From Laguncularia racemosa (lineage: Eukaryota; Streptophyta; Magnoliopsida; Myrtales; Combretaceae): 64,000 nt of DNA. The stretch spans positions 650,740 through 714,739 of the forward strand of contig JBBMOL010000195.1 in NCBI GenBank assembly GCA_037954665.1, written 5' to 3'. Positions 44,130-56,770 of the stretch are shown here, in pieces. Position numbers and translations under genes: made by a program. The notes under the pieces are model-generated. The model did not search any database, was not told where the DNA came from, and was given only the letters and a program-made list of their open reading frames with translations. The first letter of the stretch is position 1, and every line of letters begins with the position of its first letter.

Positions 44130-46436
44130 ACCTACTTCTTCTATGGTCATGGGATGGGAGGAAGATTCTCACTTTGCTTGGTCGACGGAGGAGGAGATGC
44201 CTCTTCTTCAATTGTTGGAAGGGGATGAGGAATCTCTTCTTTAATAGTAGGAGGAGGGGGAGTCACATCTTCATTGTCTGCTTTATCCTTAGCCTCTGTA
44301 GCTGTCGTCTCAACCTCTATCTCCTCTATAGGGGTATCTAGTACTTCCATTTTTTCCCTTGAGCCATGAGAGATCATATGAAGGATCCTTATCATGGATC
44401 AAACATCTTATGGTTCTTTAGCCTCCCTCCACCACATTGACCAATTGCTTTTCATATTCATTGGAGTTTTAAATCCCCTTGTAATACCAATTCCTAGTAG
44501 TTCTTTCTTTCTCCTCCAACACTTGGATCCGCGCATTTTGAATAGCGACATACTTCTCAAGCTTTGCAATCTACCCTTTCAATACTACCTCCTCCTCACT
44601 AGATTTCTCGAGGCATTGTTGCACAAAGTCTAGATCTCTTTTGTAATATGAGGTCATAGCCTTCTCCCAATGGATTTTGGTGGTGAGGTAAGTCTCCCAT
44701 TGACGGTAGCTAGCAATTTCCTTAGACAGTGTGTTGATATAGCCAATAGCTCTTTGAAGCTCCTACCACATCTTTGCTCATTCAAAGCCATTCTTTTGAA
44801 CCTTCCCCTCGGCTTCAACCATTGTTCAGCAGCAGTCTTCCTTAACCACACCAAGCTCCTCCTGAGCCTCTTTCAGAACTATCTCCATCACATTTCACTT
44901 TTGAAAGTGAGTGTTGTTATGTTGACACTGGTAGTTAAATAACTCAAAGTAAGAGCTAGACTCTACAATTCGTTTGTGTACTAGCCTTTCACCTTCGGCA
45001 CTAGTGTAGAGGACCTATAGGTAGCCTTGATAGTTTACAAGAAATGACTTATGATAAGAACAATGAAGAAGGAAAAAGAGAAAAAGTAGAGAAAGGAAAG
45101 TCGTTGAAAATTCACCTCCGTCAGATGAGTAGAGAAGTAGTTACAAAAGTTCATGACAAATATCCTTGTTGCAATTTTCTTGACCTCTCCCCTCTCTTGA
45201 GGACTTAGGACCCACTTGAACAAGTCAATCCGACCTAAACCCCCCTCACTAGTCTAAGCCACTAATGGTAGTGGTACTTGGGAAGAGGTGGGCTCGAAGG
45301 CTCTTTGGTGGGTCATTGCTTCCCTTGTGCTCTTCTTGACTCAAGGGGATATCAAGACGCCTCTTCTAGCATTGCTCAGTCGCGGCATTACCCTCTCCAC
45401 CTAAGCTAATGGGCTTTGCCTCGATGTCACTTGGGATGGTAATGACCTCCTTTGCTTGAATGCACTTTGGCTTAAGAGCTTCCTTTTGTTCAGACATATG
45501 TTACGACCACCTAGACTCTACTACTGGCACTTTTCCTTTCCCAGCTACAGTTGAGGTAGGAGGAACTATCTTTAGAGGCTTAAGGCCTTAGATTGTGATT
45601 CCCACCATAAGGGCCCTTTATTTGCCACCTTCATTACCTTTCTTTCCTTGTTTAGACTAAAGAGCAATGAAGTCCAAGATTTTCACTAGCTTAATAGGAG
45701 GCATATCTACAAAAAAGACAAAAGGTTAGAAAAACTCAAGAAGAAATACTTATAATAAAATGTGAGCTCTTAACGCCTAAGTCATAGATAGATGATTCCA
45801 TTACGTTGACCTCAGCCAGGTACAAACCCTTACCGGCTTCCCTATTATCCTCTAAGCCTCATGTCCCATAATGCTCCTCAGCATTGGACTCCTCTAAAGT
45901 CACCACTTTGATATCCAAGAAGCTCTACATCATGCTCAAAGCATCGAAGGACTTTCTATTTTTCTTTAGAGCTTCAAGTAAAATCTCAACATGATGTTGG
46001 TCACTCGATAGTAATTTAATAGCTTAGGTCCTTATTGACTTTACCCACTTAATCTAGAAGTTTGGCTCTTCCTCGATCTCAATCATGAGAAATATATCCT
46101 TCCAGTCATATACCAAGGAAGGTGGCATGTCCATTAATTTCACACCTGTTCGACTCGCTAAGCAAGACCTTTAAAATAAGAATAAGTTGACCTATAGTCC
46201 TCTCCATCATCTAGATAAATATCTAAGGACAATTCATTGACTTCCACCTCCTCATGTCCCTTAAATGAGTGCAAGATTGCATTGTTAACCTTCTTAACTT
46301 GTGCCACTAGCATGAAGGGTCAACTCAAAGTATCTTCAATGTTCGCCACTGTCACAACTTTTGGAGAGGTTGGTTCAACCCCTCAAACATGGTCTAAGAG
46401 GGTTTGAGATGAAGTAGAATTAGACATACTTGCAAA
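44130..46436 (-). pseudogene. Antisense ORF remnant within the outer Tat element
   Basis: From an ATG at about 46426, the minus strand reads M-S-N-S-T-S-S-Q-T-L-L-D-H-V, later V-K-K-V-N-N-A-I-L-H-S-F-K-G-H, L-D-I-Y-L-D-D-G-E-D-Y, and in a shifted frame D-W-K-D-I-F-L-M-I-E-I-E-E-E-P-N-F and L-E-A-L-K-K-N-R-K-S-F-D-A-L. It ends in a Pro/Glu-rich tail (44395-44147: P-P-P-P-T-I-K-E-E repeats). It runs opposite to gag-pol, between integrase and the 3' LTR, a position where some Tat/Retand elements carry an antisense ORF. Several stops and at least one frameshift; the function of such ORFs is unknown. Confidence 0.55.
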
Positions 46437-47116
46437 AGTAATTTGAGAAATTGGCTTTTTTAACACAAAAGTGAATTTAAGATAGAGTGCACGAGAAGAG
46501 AGAAGTTACAAGTAAGGTGAAAGCATAAAAGTTAAAGATGAGATTGTTTAACCCCTTTTATATAGGTAATTACAATGTGTACAAGTGATTTTTGAGGATG
46601 TTTGCAATCTTGCCACATGTCCTACGTACATAATAAAGGGTTATGATTTTTTAGCCTTAGCAATAGCTTTGAACCCCATGCTAACACATGTCCTCATACA
46701 TTAAATGCACAAATTTGCATGCATGCACAAGATTTGAAATTAACATTTGAAAGGACGGAAGCGTACTCAACATGCTTCTTTCTCTATTGAGCTAAAAAAA
46801 CAACCCTAGACTCGACACTAACTCGTAGTGGTTGGAATAATCAAATCATGGATCAGGTTCTTCTCATTAGCTCATTAACATCATTAATCCAAAGGGATTA
46901 CTCCTTAGAACTACTTGGCCTTGAGAAGGTGGTCCAAGATGAGGTTAGCTTGGCAAGTGCCCTACTATAATTGCACTTAACACTTAGGTTGGCCAGTTGC
47001 CTTCTCAAGTCAAGATAATTCTTTTGGCCAAAGAACAGCTTAACTAACGTATCCAAACATCACCTTGGAAAGAAATACAGTACAACCTCTTCTCTCATCA
47101 ATGTTATGTTGCTAAT

Positions 47117-47133
47117 GAGAGTAGGGGGGCAAG
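47117..47133 (+). other. Polypurine tract of the outer Tat element
   Basis: GAGAGTAGGGGGGCAAG directly before the 3' LTR start TGTTATATGCC. Confidence 0.75.
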
Positions 47134-47562
47134 TGTTATATGCCTAAATTGGCTTAAGACTCTAGAGCCCATTTTATTTGAGCACGACCTCAAAATAAAA
47201 AAGTACCTAAGCTAGTTGGGATCAATTAGGAAAATAATCTATATCCTTTGAAGAAAACACTCTAAGTGGATATTTCTTAATATAACCAAGGGTGTCTTTA
47301 GAAAAATTTACTTGCCTAAAATATCATATCCTCACAACGCTATAAAATGGGATCCCTCCAACCAAGTAAGTTATCTAATACTCTCTACACACTTTGATTG
47401 CCATACTCTCTCGTTGCTTCTCTAACTTGAGCATTAGAGTCCAAATGTCAGAGATACCTCTAGCACCACAATATCTTTAGTTTGTTCATCTTGTAGATTG
47501 GATCGTGATTATTTGAAGACTTGATTCAACCTAAGATTGCATTGATGCAAGCATAGCAATCA
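47134..47562 (+). repeat. 3' LTR of the outer Tat element
   Basis: 429 bp, aligned throughout with 24861-25315 apart from the 26-bp duplication; for example AAGTGGATATTTCTTAATATAAC and ATACAC-CTTTGATT-CCATAC blocks. Ends in CAATCA. Confidence 0.8.
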
Positions 47563-48942
47563 AAAGTATTCAAATGGGAGGGCTCAAATGTGAGCACAAA
47601 TTAATGTTTTGTTTTAACTTATGTGAAAAATCTAAGATGTAGGAATACAAAATAACTATACTATATAGTCACTTTTTGACTTACTATAATAACTAAAACG
47701 GGCTGAAAATTAACTTTTACTCTCTCTCCCTCTTTTTAAATTGTTGTTTTCTCTTTTTGCCAATTGCTTTTCTTTTTAGAATTTACTTATTATTATCATT
47801 TTTTTTTGTTTTAGGCCTTGTATCATTTTATTTTAAATTGCTATTTTTTTTCAATTGTTTTTCTTCAAATTTACTTATACTTATTTGTTTTGATTACTTT
47901 ATTCTTCTTTAAAAAACTCCTTTTTTAGTTGTTATGTTTTTTTCTCCACTTACATATTCATGATACCTACAATATCTGAAATTATTCATAGCTATTTGTT
48001 TCGTCATATATTAAATAATGTATGTGTAATGTAATAATATGCAATATACGTTTCTTTGTTATATAGCCATTAAGTATGTATTTGCATCACAAATTATAAA
48101 ACCGATGCGTAATCCCATGTCAAGAAAATATATCGAAATTTAATAATTACTCAGTATCGTTTATACGTCGGTTACAGGAATATTCGATGTCAAGCATTAT
48201 AGGGAGAGAGCTATATCATGAATGACATATTAATTTGTAATGCATCCGTATAGTAATCTATGTAATCTAAGTATATTATTTTGTTATATAAGTTTTTTTT
48301 ATTATATGTAATGTTGTAACAATTTATAATATTTAGCATTAAGTGTCATATGAACTATATAGACTTATGTATATATATATTTAAAACAATATATGACTAT
48401 ACATATATTTGATATATTTTACTATTTATAAAGTTATAATACTATAGATATATATAATGTTACTATTACTATGTTATAATAGTAAATAAATGTTATAATT
48501 CTAGACAAAGATAAAGTTATAATACTTTGTACAATGTCATAATACTCTCCCCATATAAAACTCTCTCTCTCTCTATACACACACAAATGTATGTATGTTT
48601 GTATAATTTTACAATTGTATTATATATGCACAATTAATATGTATAAAGATACATATATCATATGATGTTTGTACATATTCATGTGTATTGTATAACTATA
48701 TACACATTTAATATAAATAATGTTACAATAGTATATTGTAGTTAGCAATTAGTATGCACACACATATGTATGTGTGTATGTATGTATGTATGTATGTTTA
48801 TATATATAAATATCATATATGTATATATTTAAATAACACTTATGAATATATACAAATTTGACATATTATATATAAGAACATATAATACTATCTATATATA
48901 ATATTGCAAATATAATGTTATAATACTAAACAAATATAATGT
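47563..48942. other. Very AT-rich low-complexity DNA
   Basis: No gene. Contains a TATG/TGTA microsatellite (about 48766-48798) and many degenerate repeats of TATAATGTTATAATACTA type, which continue on the far side of the MITE to about 49740. Confidence 0.55.
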
Positions 48943-49319
48943 CAAGGAAAATTACAAGAAGGAAAATTACAAGCAAGAGGATTAGCGTTTTTAGTCGAAT
49001 TCAAATAGGGGATTAAACTTTTAAGTGATTAAAATATAAGATTAACATTATATTAAATGATTTAAATAGAGAATCAAACTTTCAAGTGATTAAAATAAAA
49101 TATTAATGTTACACTAAGTGGTTCAAATATAAAATCTTGTCACTATCTTATAAACGTACCATGTTAGCTTAATTTCATGGCATTATCACAGTGCAATGTT
49201 GGAATTCTTTATTTGAACCACTTAATATAATGTTAATCCTTTATTTTAACCATCTAAAAGTTTAAACCTCTATTTGAACTTAACTCCAAACATTAATCCT
49301 TTCACTTGTAATTTTTTTC
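48943..49319. mobile_element. Foldback MITE-like element
   Basis: The left arm (GGAAAATTACAAGCAAGAGG, then ...CAAATAGGGGATTAAACTTTTA...) is matched in reverse complement by the right arm (...AAAGTTTAAACCTCTATTTG... CTTTCACTTGTAATTTTTTT). Arms of about 100 bp enclose a ~130-bp centre that itself has a partial repeat of the arm. ATAATGT flanks both sides but is also a local background word. A 17-bp direct duplication sits at the left tip. Confidence 0.55.
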
Positions 49320-49330
49320 ATAATGTTATA

Positions 49331-49331
<1 letters not shown>

Positions 49332-49378
<47 letters not shown>
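49332..49378. repeat. (AC)n(AT)n microsatellite
   Basis: About 18 AC units followed by about six AT units. Confidence 0.9.
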
Positions 49379-49732
49379 GTTACAAATACATTGTTATAAT
49401 ACTAAATAAAGATAATGTTATAATACTCAACATATATAACTGTAATGCTATAATAGTGTTATAAAATGTGTAATTAGTATGCATAGAAAGATGTATATTA
49501 TAACGTTATAATGCCAAACAAATATAATGTTATAGTGTTTGCATATTGTCATAATAATCTATATATAACTTTATATTATACGTTTTAATTTTTTTATAAA
49601 TAACATATTTGTATATTTAAGTAGCATATGATATATTTAAATAACACATGTAAGTACATACATGTTTCACATAATATATATGTATATATATGATACTACA
49701 ATTATAATGTAATAATAGTAATTAAAATTATT

Positions 49733-51640
49733 CGAAATTTATCGGCTAAAATTACTATAAATGGGTGATATTTACTTTTGTTGGGCCATGTTTACTATGG
49801 TTGGCTTAGGACTACCGCTGGTATAAGGTGAGGCTATTGATAGTCTTGCCTTATGCCTTTAATATTTCCTTCGAAGGTCTTACTATAACTAGGTGCGTTC
49901 TACAAGTTTATGCTTGAAATTAACTATGTTGAGCTCTAATTACTATAGATAGGCACTCCTTACTATTATTTAGCCATGTTTATTATAGTTAGCTTGGAAA
50001 TACTATTAGTACAAAGTAAGGCTATCAATAGGTTACTATAGGTTGTCAACAATCTTGCCTAATGCCTTTACAATTTCCTTCAAAAGGTCTTACTATGATT
50101 GGGTAGATTCTGCTATAAATGGCTTCAAATTAACTATGTTAGGCTCTAATTAGTATAGTTAGACGCTCTTTACAATTTTTGAACCATGTTTATTGTGCTT
50201 AGCTTGGAGCTACTATTGGTATAAGATAAGGTCATCAACATGTTACTATTGGCTATGGATAGTCTTGCCTAATGCCTTTACAATTTCCTTTGAAGGTCTT
50301 ATTGTGATTTGGTAGGTTCTATAATAATCAACTTTGAATTAACTATGTTGGGTTATAATTACTATAGATGGACAATCTTTACTATTATTAGCCTATGTTT
50401 ACTAAGGTCAATTTAGAGCTACTACTAGCACAAGACGAGGTTATAGATAGATTACTATAGCCTATCGACAGTCTTATTTTATTCCTTTACCGTATCCTTC
50501 GAAGGTCTTATTATGATTGGGTAAGTTCTACTATAATCAACTTAGAATTATCTATGTTGGGCTTTAATTAGTATAGATGAGTGCACTTCACTAATGTTAG
50601 ACCATGTTTACTATGGTTGACTTGGAACTACTATTAAAATAAGGTGAAGCCATTGATAGGTCAATATAGGCAGTTGATAGTCTTGCCTTTTGCCTTTATA
50701 ATATCTTTTGAAGGTCTTATTGTGATTGGGTGGATTCTACTATAATTAGCTTGTAATTGACTATGTTGGGCTCTAATTACTATACATTGGTGCTCCTTGC
50801 TGTTGTCAAGCTATGTTTACTATGGTTAGCTTGGAACTATTACTGGTATAAGGTAAGGCTACCAACATGTTACTATAGGTTGTCGACAATCTTGCCTTAT
50901 GCCTTTACAATTTCATTCAAAGGTATTACTGTGATTGGGTGGGCTCTACTATAATCAGCTTGGAATTAGCTATATTGGGCTTTAATTACTATAGATGAGT
51001 GCTCTTTATTATTGTCAAGAAATATTTACTATGGTCGACTTAGAACCATTATTGGCATAGGGCGAGGCTATCGACAGGTTTGCCTTATGCCTTTACAATT
51101 TCCTTTGTAGGTATTTCTACAATTAAGTAAGTTATACTATAATTGTCTTAGAGTCAACTATGTTAGGCTTTAATTACTATAGAATGGCACTCTTTACTAT
51201 TGTTGAGCCATGTTTACTATGGTCAGCTTGGAACTTATTAGTAGTAAGTGAGATTATCGATAGGTTACTATAGGTTGTTGATAGTTTTACCATATGTGTT
51301 TACAATTTCCATTGAAGGTCGTATTGTGATTGGGTGGGTTCTACTGTAATTGTGTTAGAACTAACTACGTTGAGCCATAATTGCAATAGGTAGACGCTCT
51401 TTATTATTATGGAGCCATATATATTATAGTTAGTTTGAAACTACTATTGGTACAAGGCGAGGCTATTAACATGTTCCTATAAGCTATTAATAGTCTTGTC
51501 TTATGCCTTTACAATTTCCTTTGAAGGTCTTACTATGATTTGGTGAATTTTTCTAGAATTAGCTTGAAATTAACTATGTTTTGCTTTAATTACTATAAAT
51601 AGATGCTCTTTACTGTTGTTGAGGAAATCCTATTTTAATT
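49733..51640. repeat. Satellite array, 209-bp monomer, about nine copies
   Basis: The marker TTTACTATGGTTGGCTTGG (with variants) starts at 49791, 49979, 50189, 50398, 50607, 50816, 51025, 51213 and 51420. Intervals are 188, 210, 209, 209, 209, 209, 188 and 207. The two 188-bp monomers lack the same ~21-bp stretch (AGGTTACTATAGGTTGTC-like). Monomers are diverged but all head-to-tail. No coding content. Confidence 0.9.
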
Positions 51641-51811
51641 GGTATTGAATTAACCATTATTAACCTATTTTACAAACGATTAACTCTTTTTATTGCAAGT
51701 AGGTCAACACTGTTTAAGGGACATTGACTACCGTTGTTTGAACTAAATAGTTGGCAATTTAAGAGAGGTTGTTGATAGCTTTGTTAAACTGATTACCATG
51801 GTTGCTATACT
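51641..51811. other. Short spacer between satellite and next element
   Basis: Weakly satellite-like at the start; words such as GATTACCATGG...GCTATAC recur on the far side of the next element (57780-57830), suggesting it is the interrupted target. Confidence 0.35.
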
Positions 51812-52581
51812 CGATACACCTAAGAGCTACGCTTTCACTAGGGTATCACAAAATAGGGATGTATATGGTTGTATGAATGGGTTTAACTGGGATTTGTGAG
51901 CTACTCATTGGATATGACTAACCAACAAGCACAACACAACTTAGATTCACCCCTTGATATGATGCACAACAGTAATTCCAAGATCACTCGCCACAATCCT
52001 TACTAAGGGGATTGATAAGAGTAGGTAATTTGAAAGATAAAGAACTTGCAAATATAGAAAAAAACTTCAGTAATATTCAACTAATTTTCAACTTATATAA
52101 ATGGGACTACTTGTAGTGAGTTCTAGGGTTACATTAACAAAGGGGAATATCTAAATAAGTACATACAAAATACTTTACGTAGTATATTACAAAAAGGGTT
52201 AAGATTGTAAAGAGGCAAAAGGGAATATTTTGCAAACATGTGCGGATGTCAAGTGTCAAAGACACATGTTGACCAGGCACTACCTACGCTCCTAGTAAAA
52301 GAGACAAAATTAGATAAGGAGCACTATCAAGCTGATGTGGTATGGTCCTAAGGTGAACTACTTAGTGAGTGGTACGTTAAGGCTTTGGATGGGTTAGATG
52401 TTATAGGGATAGGTTAGTTTAAGTTAAGCGATTGGTAGTAACTCGATGGATGGTGGAAGTTGAACCCATAAAGGAAGATGGCTATACCCTTAACTAGTTG
52501 GTTGGTGAGCAACCTTCATGCTAGGTTTTGAAGACCTCACACTCTAGCTCGGGTAATAAGACAATGGTCGAATTCTTATCA
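51812..52581 (-). repeat. 3' LTR of the 51.8-57.6 kb element
   Basis: 770 bp, aligned with 56771-57606 (shared TTTCACTAGGGTATC, AAGGGGATTGATAAGAGT, ATATCTAAATAAGTACATAC and others). Its first base T appears mutated to C; the end is TTATCA. Confidence 0.75.
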
Positions 52582-52739
52582 TTCCATTGAGGGTATTGAA
52601 GATTTGCCCTCAAATCAACGAGGTCTTCTTGAAGGTCCTACTCTAGCACATATGGAGTCAAGTCACTGATGCTGAAGGTCAGAAGCACTCCATATCCCTT
52701 GGAAGGGTCATTCTCCTAGGCATTGTCACTAATCTTCCT

Positions 52740-53700
52740 ATGGACTTTAAAGGGTTTGTTTATTTTAAAAGACAACTTGCTTGCTCTAGAACTACAAAAC
52801 CTTTCTTTTCAATGGTGAACCCATACCAAGTCCTTAAGGTTGAACTTCATGACCTTTCTTACTTGGTTTCCAAGCTTTTGTTGCTTTGCTATAGTTTTGG
52901 CAAGTTGCTTAAATACCTTTTGATTTTGTTAATAGCTTTGGAGCTTTCCTCCTTTAAGGTTGGGGTAGATATCTTATCCATAGGAAAGCCTAGGTTGTTG
53001 CTATAGATGACTTAAAATGGGGACTTACCAATAGAACTGTATGGAAACCTATTATAGGCAAACTTAACAATAGGTAAGCACAAGTCCCAAATGGTAAGAT
53101 TCTTACCAATAGCAGCTTGGAGGAGGGTGCCTAGGGTTTAGTTGATGACTTTAGTTTGGCCATCAATTTGGAGGTGGTGGATATGCTGAGCATCAACTTT
53201 GTGTCTAATCTTTTCATAGTGTCCTCTAAAAGAACCTCAAGAACTTTGGGTCCCGGTTTAACACGATACTATAAGGGACTCTATGCAACTATACAATTAG
53301 TTACATAAAAATGTTAGCAATAGTCAATGCATCATCAAACTTGTGGTAAGGGATGAAGTTAGCTATCTTGTTGAACTAATCCATGACCACCATATTAAAG
53401 TTGTTTCTCCAAGCTGTTTGACGTAGGCTTAGGACAAAGTTTATACTCAAGTCAATTTAAGGTTGGTCAGGAATGGGTAGTGGCATATACTCCCTATAGT
53501 GTTCTTTCTTCCCTTTTGCTCTCTTACAAGTAGCGCACCTCTCTAGCATCTAATGAATATCTTTCATAAGACTAGGCTAGAAGAAATGTTCTTTAGACAA
53601 CTCGTACGTCCTTTTCTCCTCAAAATAACTTACTAGTCCTCCTGCTTGAGCTTCCCTAACTAGTTGCTTCCTCATCGAACTAGTAAGTGTACATAACCAT
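52740..53700 (-). pseudogene. Integrase remnant
   Basis: The minus strand reads W-R-N-N-F-N-M-V-V-M-D, K-I-A-N-F-I-P-Y-H-K-F-D-D-A-L-T-I-A, L-H-R-V-P, then a region where the S-D-R-D catalytic block is lost, and Y-N-R-F-P-Y-S-S further on. Order and wording match chromovirus integrase. Confidence 0.7.
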
Positions 53701-54289
53701 CCCTTCCTATTTCAATAACCTTTGTCCATAAAATACCCATCAACGACCACACCAACTTTCCATTTTTCCATAATGGGCCCAAAATTGTCATTTTATTTGT
53801 ATAGCTTGATCATCATTTCGAAGCTTAGGACCTTTGCTTGCATTGTAATGATCTGTACATGCCTTCTTAACAAGATGTTAGCTACTGCATCTAAATTCCT
53901 AACCTTACACTTAATCACCTATGAAAATTTTCTAAGAACTTAACCCATTTAGCTTACCTTCATGATAGTTTTTACTAACGTCATAAATACTTAATTCTTG
54001 AGGCAATAGATATGTTACCAAATAGTGAGTTTTTGTACAAAGGAGTAGAACTCTTTGTTGTATGTTGAGTAGTTGAGCGCAACACCGCTAAGCTTCTTGT
54101 TGAAGTAAGTGATGGGTTATTGTTCTTACATTGGCATAGCTCTTACTCCAACTCCTAACATGTCACGCTTTAGCTCAAACACTTTCTCAAAATTAGGTAG
54201 AGTAAGAATTAAGGTAGTGATAAGCTTTTCTTTGATCTCCTCAAGACTTTTTTAAGCTTACTTCTTCCACTTGAATTCTTCTCCCTTCG

Positions 54290-55060
54290 TAGTCAGTTTA
54301 GTTAATGAGACTACAATGGTGCTGAAGTTTCATATGAAACACTTGTACACTGATGCCAACTGGTGAAAACGTTTGAACTCAACTATGCTTTGTAGGGTTA
54401 GTTAACTGAACATAACTTTCACCTTTTTGTCATTTACTTTAATTTCTTCTCTTAATACAACAAATCCCAAAAGTATCACCTTAGATTGAAAAAATGTGCA
54501 CTTCTTCAAATTGCCATATAAACTTTCAACTCTTAATAGCTTAAATATGGTTCTAAGGTAACCAATGTGGTCAAACAAGTCTCAACTATAGATTAGGATA
54601 CCATCGAAATAGACCACCACACATTTGCCTATTAGACCCTACAACACATGATTCATAAGTCTCATAAAGGTGCTTAGTACATTGGCAAGACAGTCCATTT
54701 ATACAGTCTATAGCATGTTTTGAAGGCAATATTCCATTCATTACCTAGCCTAATCCAAATTTGATGGTATCCACTCTTTAGACCAATCTTAGAGAAGATC
54801 TAAGCTCCATGCAGCTTGTCTAACATGTCATCAAGCTTTGATATCAGATATTAGTATTTGATGGTAATCTGGTTGATAGCTTGGCTATAGATACACATTA
54901 TCTATGTTCCATCTTTCTTTAGTACCAACAGTGCTAGCATAGCATAGGCACTCGCACTCTCTAACATACCCCTTAGCAATCAACTCATCTACTTGGCATT
55001 TGAGCTCCTTGGCTTCCTTAGCATTCATGTGATATGTTAGTCAATTCATTAGAGACACTT
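54290..55060 (-). pseudogene. Reverse transcriptase remnant
   Basis: At 54680-54595 the minus strand reads S-T-F-M-R-L-M-N-H-V-L-stop-G-L-I-G-K-C-V-V-V-Y-F-D-G-I-L-I-Y-S; the Y-F-D-D catalytic box has become Y-F-D-G. Confidence 0.75.
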
Positions 55061-55429
55061 TGGGCTATAGATTAATGTTATGCTCAATTTCCCTCAAGGG
55101 TGGTAAACCACTCGGCAACTCCTGGGTAAATAAATCCTGGAATTCTTATAATAGAACCTTCACTTCTTTTGACATTTTATCTACATTGGTAACTTCCAAT
55201 AGTTTTTTAATCAAGAGTAAATATAGTGGCCCATTCGAGCTTAAGCTTTGCTCTAATTCACTTCTATTCATGAATAAAGTCTTTCTTTAAGCTCATGCGA
55301 TTTGATCTTAAGCTTCCTAGACTTCTCTAGGCATCATTGGATGCAAGATGACCCTCTTGCCATCCTTTTAGATTGCACACATGTTGCAATACCCATCATG
55401 GAGCACTTTTTGGTTAAACATCTAAGGTT

Positions 55430-55780
55430 GACCAAATAGTATATTATAAGCACACACGAGCACTACATCATAAAGGATCTCATCTTGGTATCTATCTTCA
55501 ATGGCTATTGGTATACATACTTGTTGGCAGATATATAAGGCTCCCTTCTCATGTAACCAATGCAATTTATAGGGTTAGGGATGATTAGTGGTCAATAACT
55601 TGAGCTGGTTAACCAAAGTCAATGTAGCTACAATGGTGCAACTTCCTCTATCTATAATCATTGCACATAAATGTTCATTCACCTTGCATCTAATAAGAAA
55701 AAGGTACTTCCTTTGCCCCTCTTCGTTAGATGGGGTTGTGCTTAAGGCTCTTCTTAACACCATGGTCAAATACTATCCTT
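55430..55780 (-). pseudogene. Protease remnant
   Basis: An open stretch at 55769-55575 reads V-L-R-R-A-L-S-T, then R-K-Y-L-F-L-I-R-C-K-V, M-I-I-D-R-G-S-C-T in place of D-x-G-S-C-T-N. It is the homologue of the better preserved protease at 59951-60622. Confidence 0.75.
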
Positions 55781-55919
55781 ACTTGGTATAAATTGTGACA
55801 TGCTTGTCATTGTCACACTTAGCAAGAGCCTCTTTAATAGTCTCTAACTTCTCTTTGGCTTCTTCTTTGTTAACAGTGTTAAGCTCATATTAGGATCCTT
55901 TACCCTTTAGGATCATGGC

Positions 55920-56430
55920 TCATTGGTTTGGACATTAAGAAGCAATGTGACTAAAACTTAAGCAGTCAAAACATTTAATTTGGCTTGCCTTATATCTAGA
56001 GCTCTATCCAATCTCCTTCTTAGGCTTAAGAGGGGTGACAATTGACTTCTTATGCCAGTTGTATTTCTTCTCATCACTAACATCTCGACTAACTGCTTCT
56101 TTAAGTTCGTTTACTTGTATGTTGGGTTGGAGGTGCCGACCTCAACATTGTCACTCGGTTTGGATTGTTGTGTCTTTATTGCTTAACCCTTTGTGCCATT
56201 CAAATTGCATCTTCGAGGGTATTCAAACATGGCAACTTGACTATGTAGGCGATTTCATACTTTAGCCTAGCTATAAACTGAGCTATGGTCTTATCCTTAG
56301 GTTCCTCCACTTCACATTACATCATTAGCATTTGAAATTCCTTCATGTAATCATTAAGACACATTCCTCCCTAGTGCAAGGCCTATAACTTCTTGAACCC
56401 TACACCATTTCAAGCATTTTTGGGTAGGTT
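55920..56430 (-). pseudogene. Gag remnant with decayed zinc-knuckle region
   Basis: Reads C-L-N-D-Y-M-K-E-F-Q-M-L-M-M, E-V-E-E-P-K-D-K-T-I-A-Q-F-I-A-R-L-K-Y-E-I-A, then toward 55990-55920 a worn K-P-N-x-M-F stretch in place of the C-x-C knuckle. Homologous to 60767-61234. Confidence 0.7.
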
Positions 56431-56748
56431 TACTCATTCTCGATTGTTTCAAGCTCATCGATCTCTTACATTAGCTTAAGTAGGAGGGTTATCTACTAAT
56501 TGCTACATAATGACTGCAAGGTTGGCAACTATAGTGATTAGTTCTTAGATTTTCTTGTTAGTAGTCCTTGTGCTTTGGTTTGCATGCCTTCTACATCCAT
56601 CTGCTTCACTTTTAAAGTCTTTAATACCTCTTTGAATACTAAGATTCAACATTTTGCAATTCATAATGGTAATTACTACTCAACTCTACAACTCAATGAC
56701 AAGAACAACACGTCAATGGCTATAACTACACTCTCTCATTGGAACCTA

Positions 56749-56760
56749 TGCTCTGGTACT
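56749..56760 (-). other. Primer-site-like sequence of the 51.8-57.6 kb element
   Basis: The minus strand TAGTACCAGAGC resembles the tRNA-iMet site TGGTATCAGAGC with three changes, about 10 nt from the LTR. Confidence 0.45.
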
Positions 56761-56770
56761 AGCATAAAAT

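Larger units (their letters stand above)
24861..47562 (+). mobile_element. Old Tat-lineage Ty3/gypsy element, split by a nested Athila insertion
   Basis: After removing the inner element and its duplicated 5 bp, this is about 10.0 kb: LTR (24861-25315), primer site, gag, protease, reverse transcriptase, RNase H, a second archaeal-type RNase H, integrase, a region with an antisense ORF, a polypurine tract and a second LTR (47134-47562). The second RNase H supports the Tat lineage. Every coding part carries many stops. The LTRs differ at roughly one position in five by eye, so it is old and dead. Confidence 0.85.
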
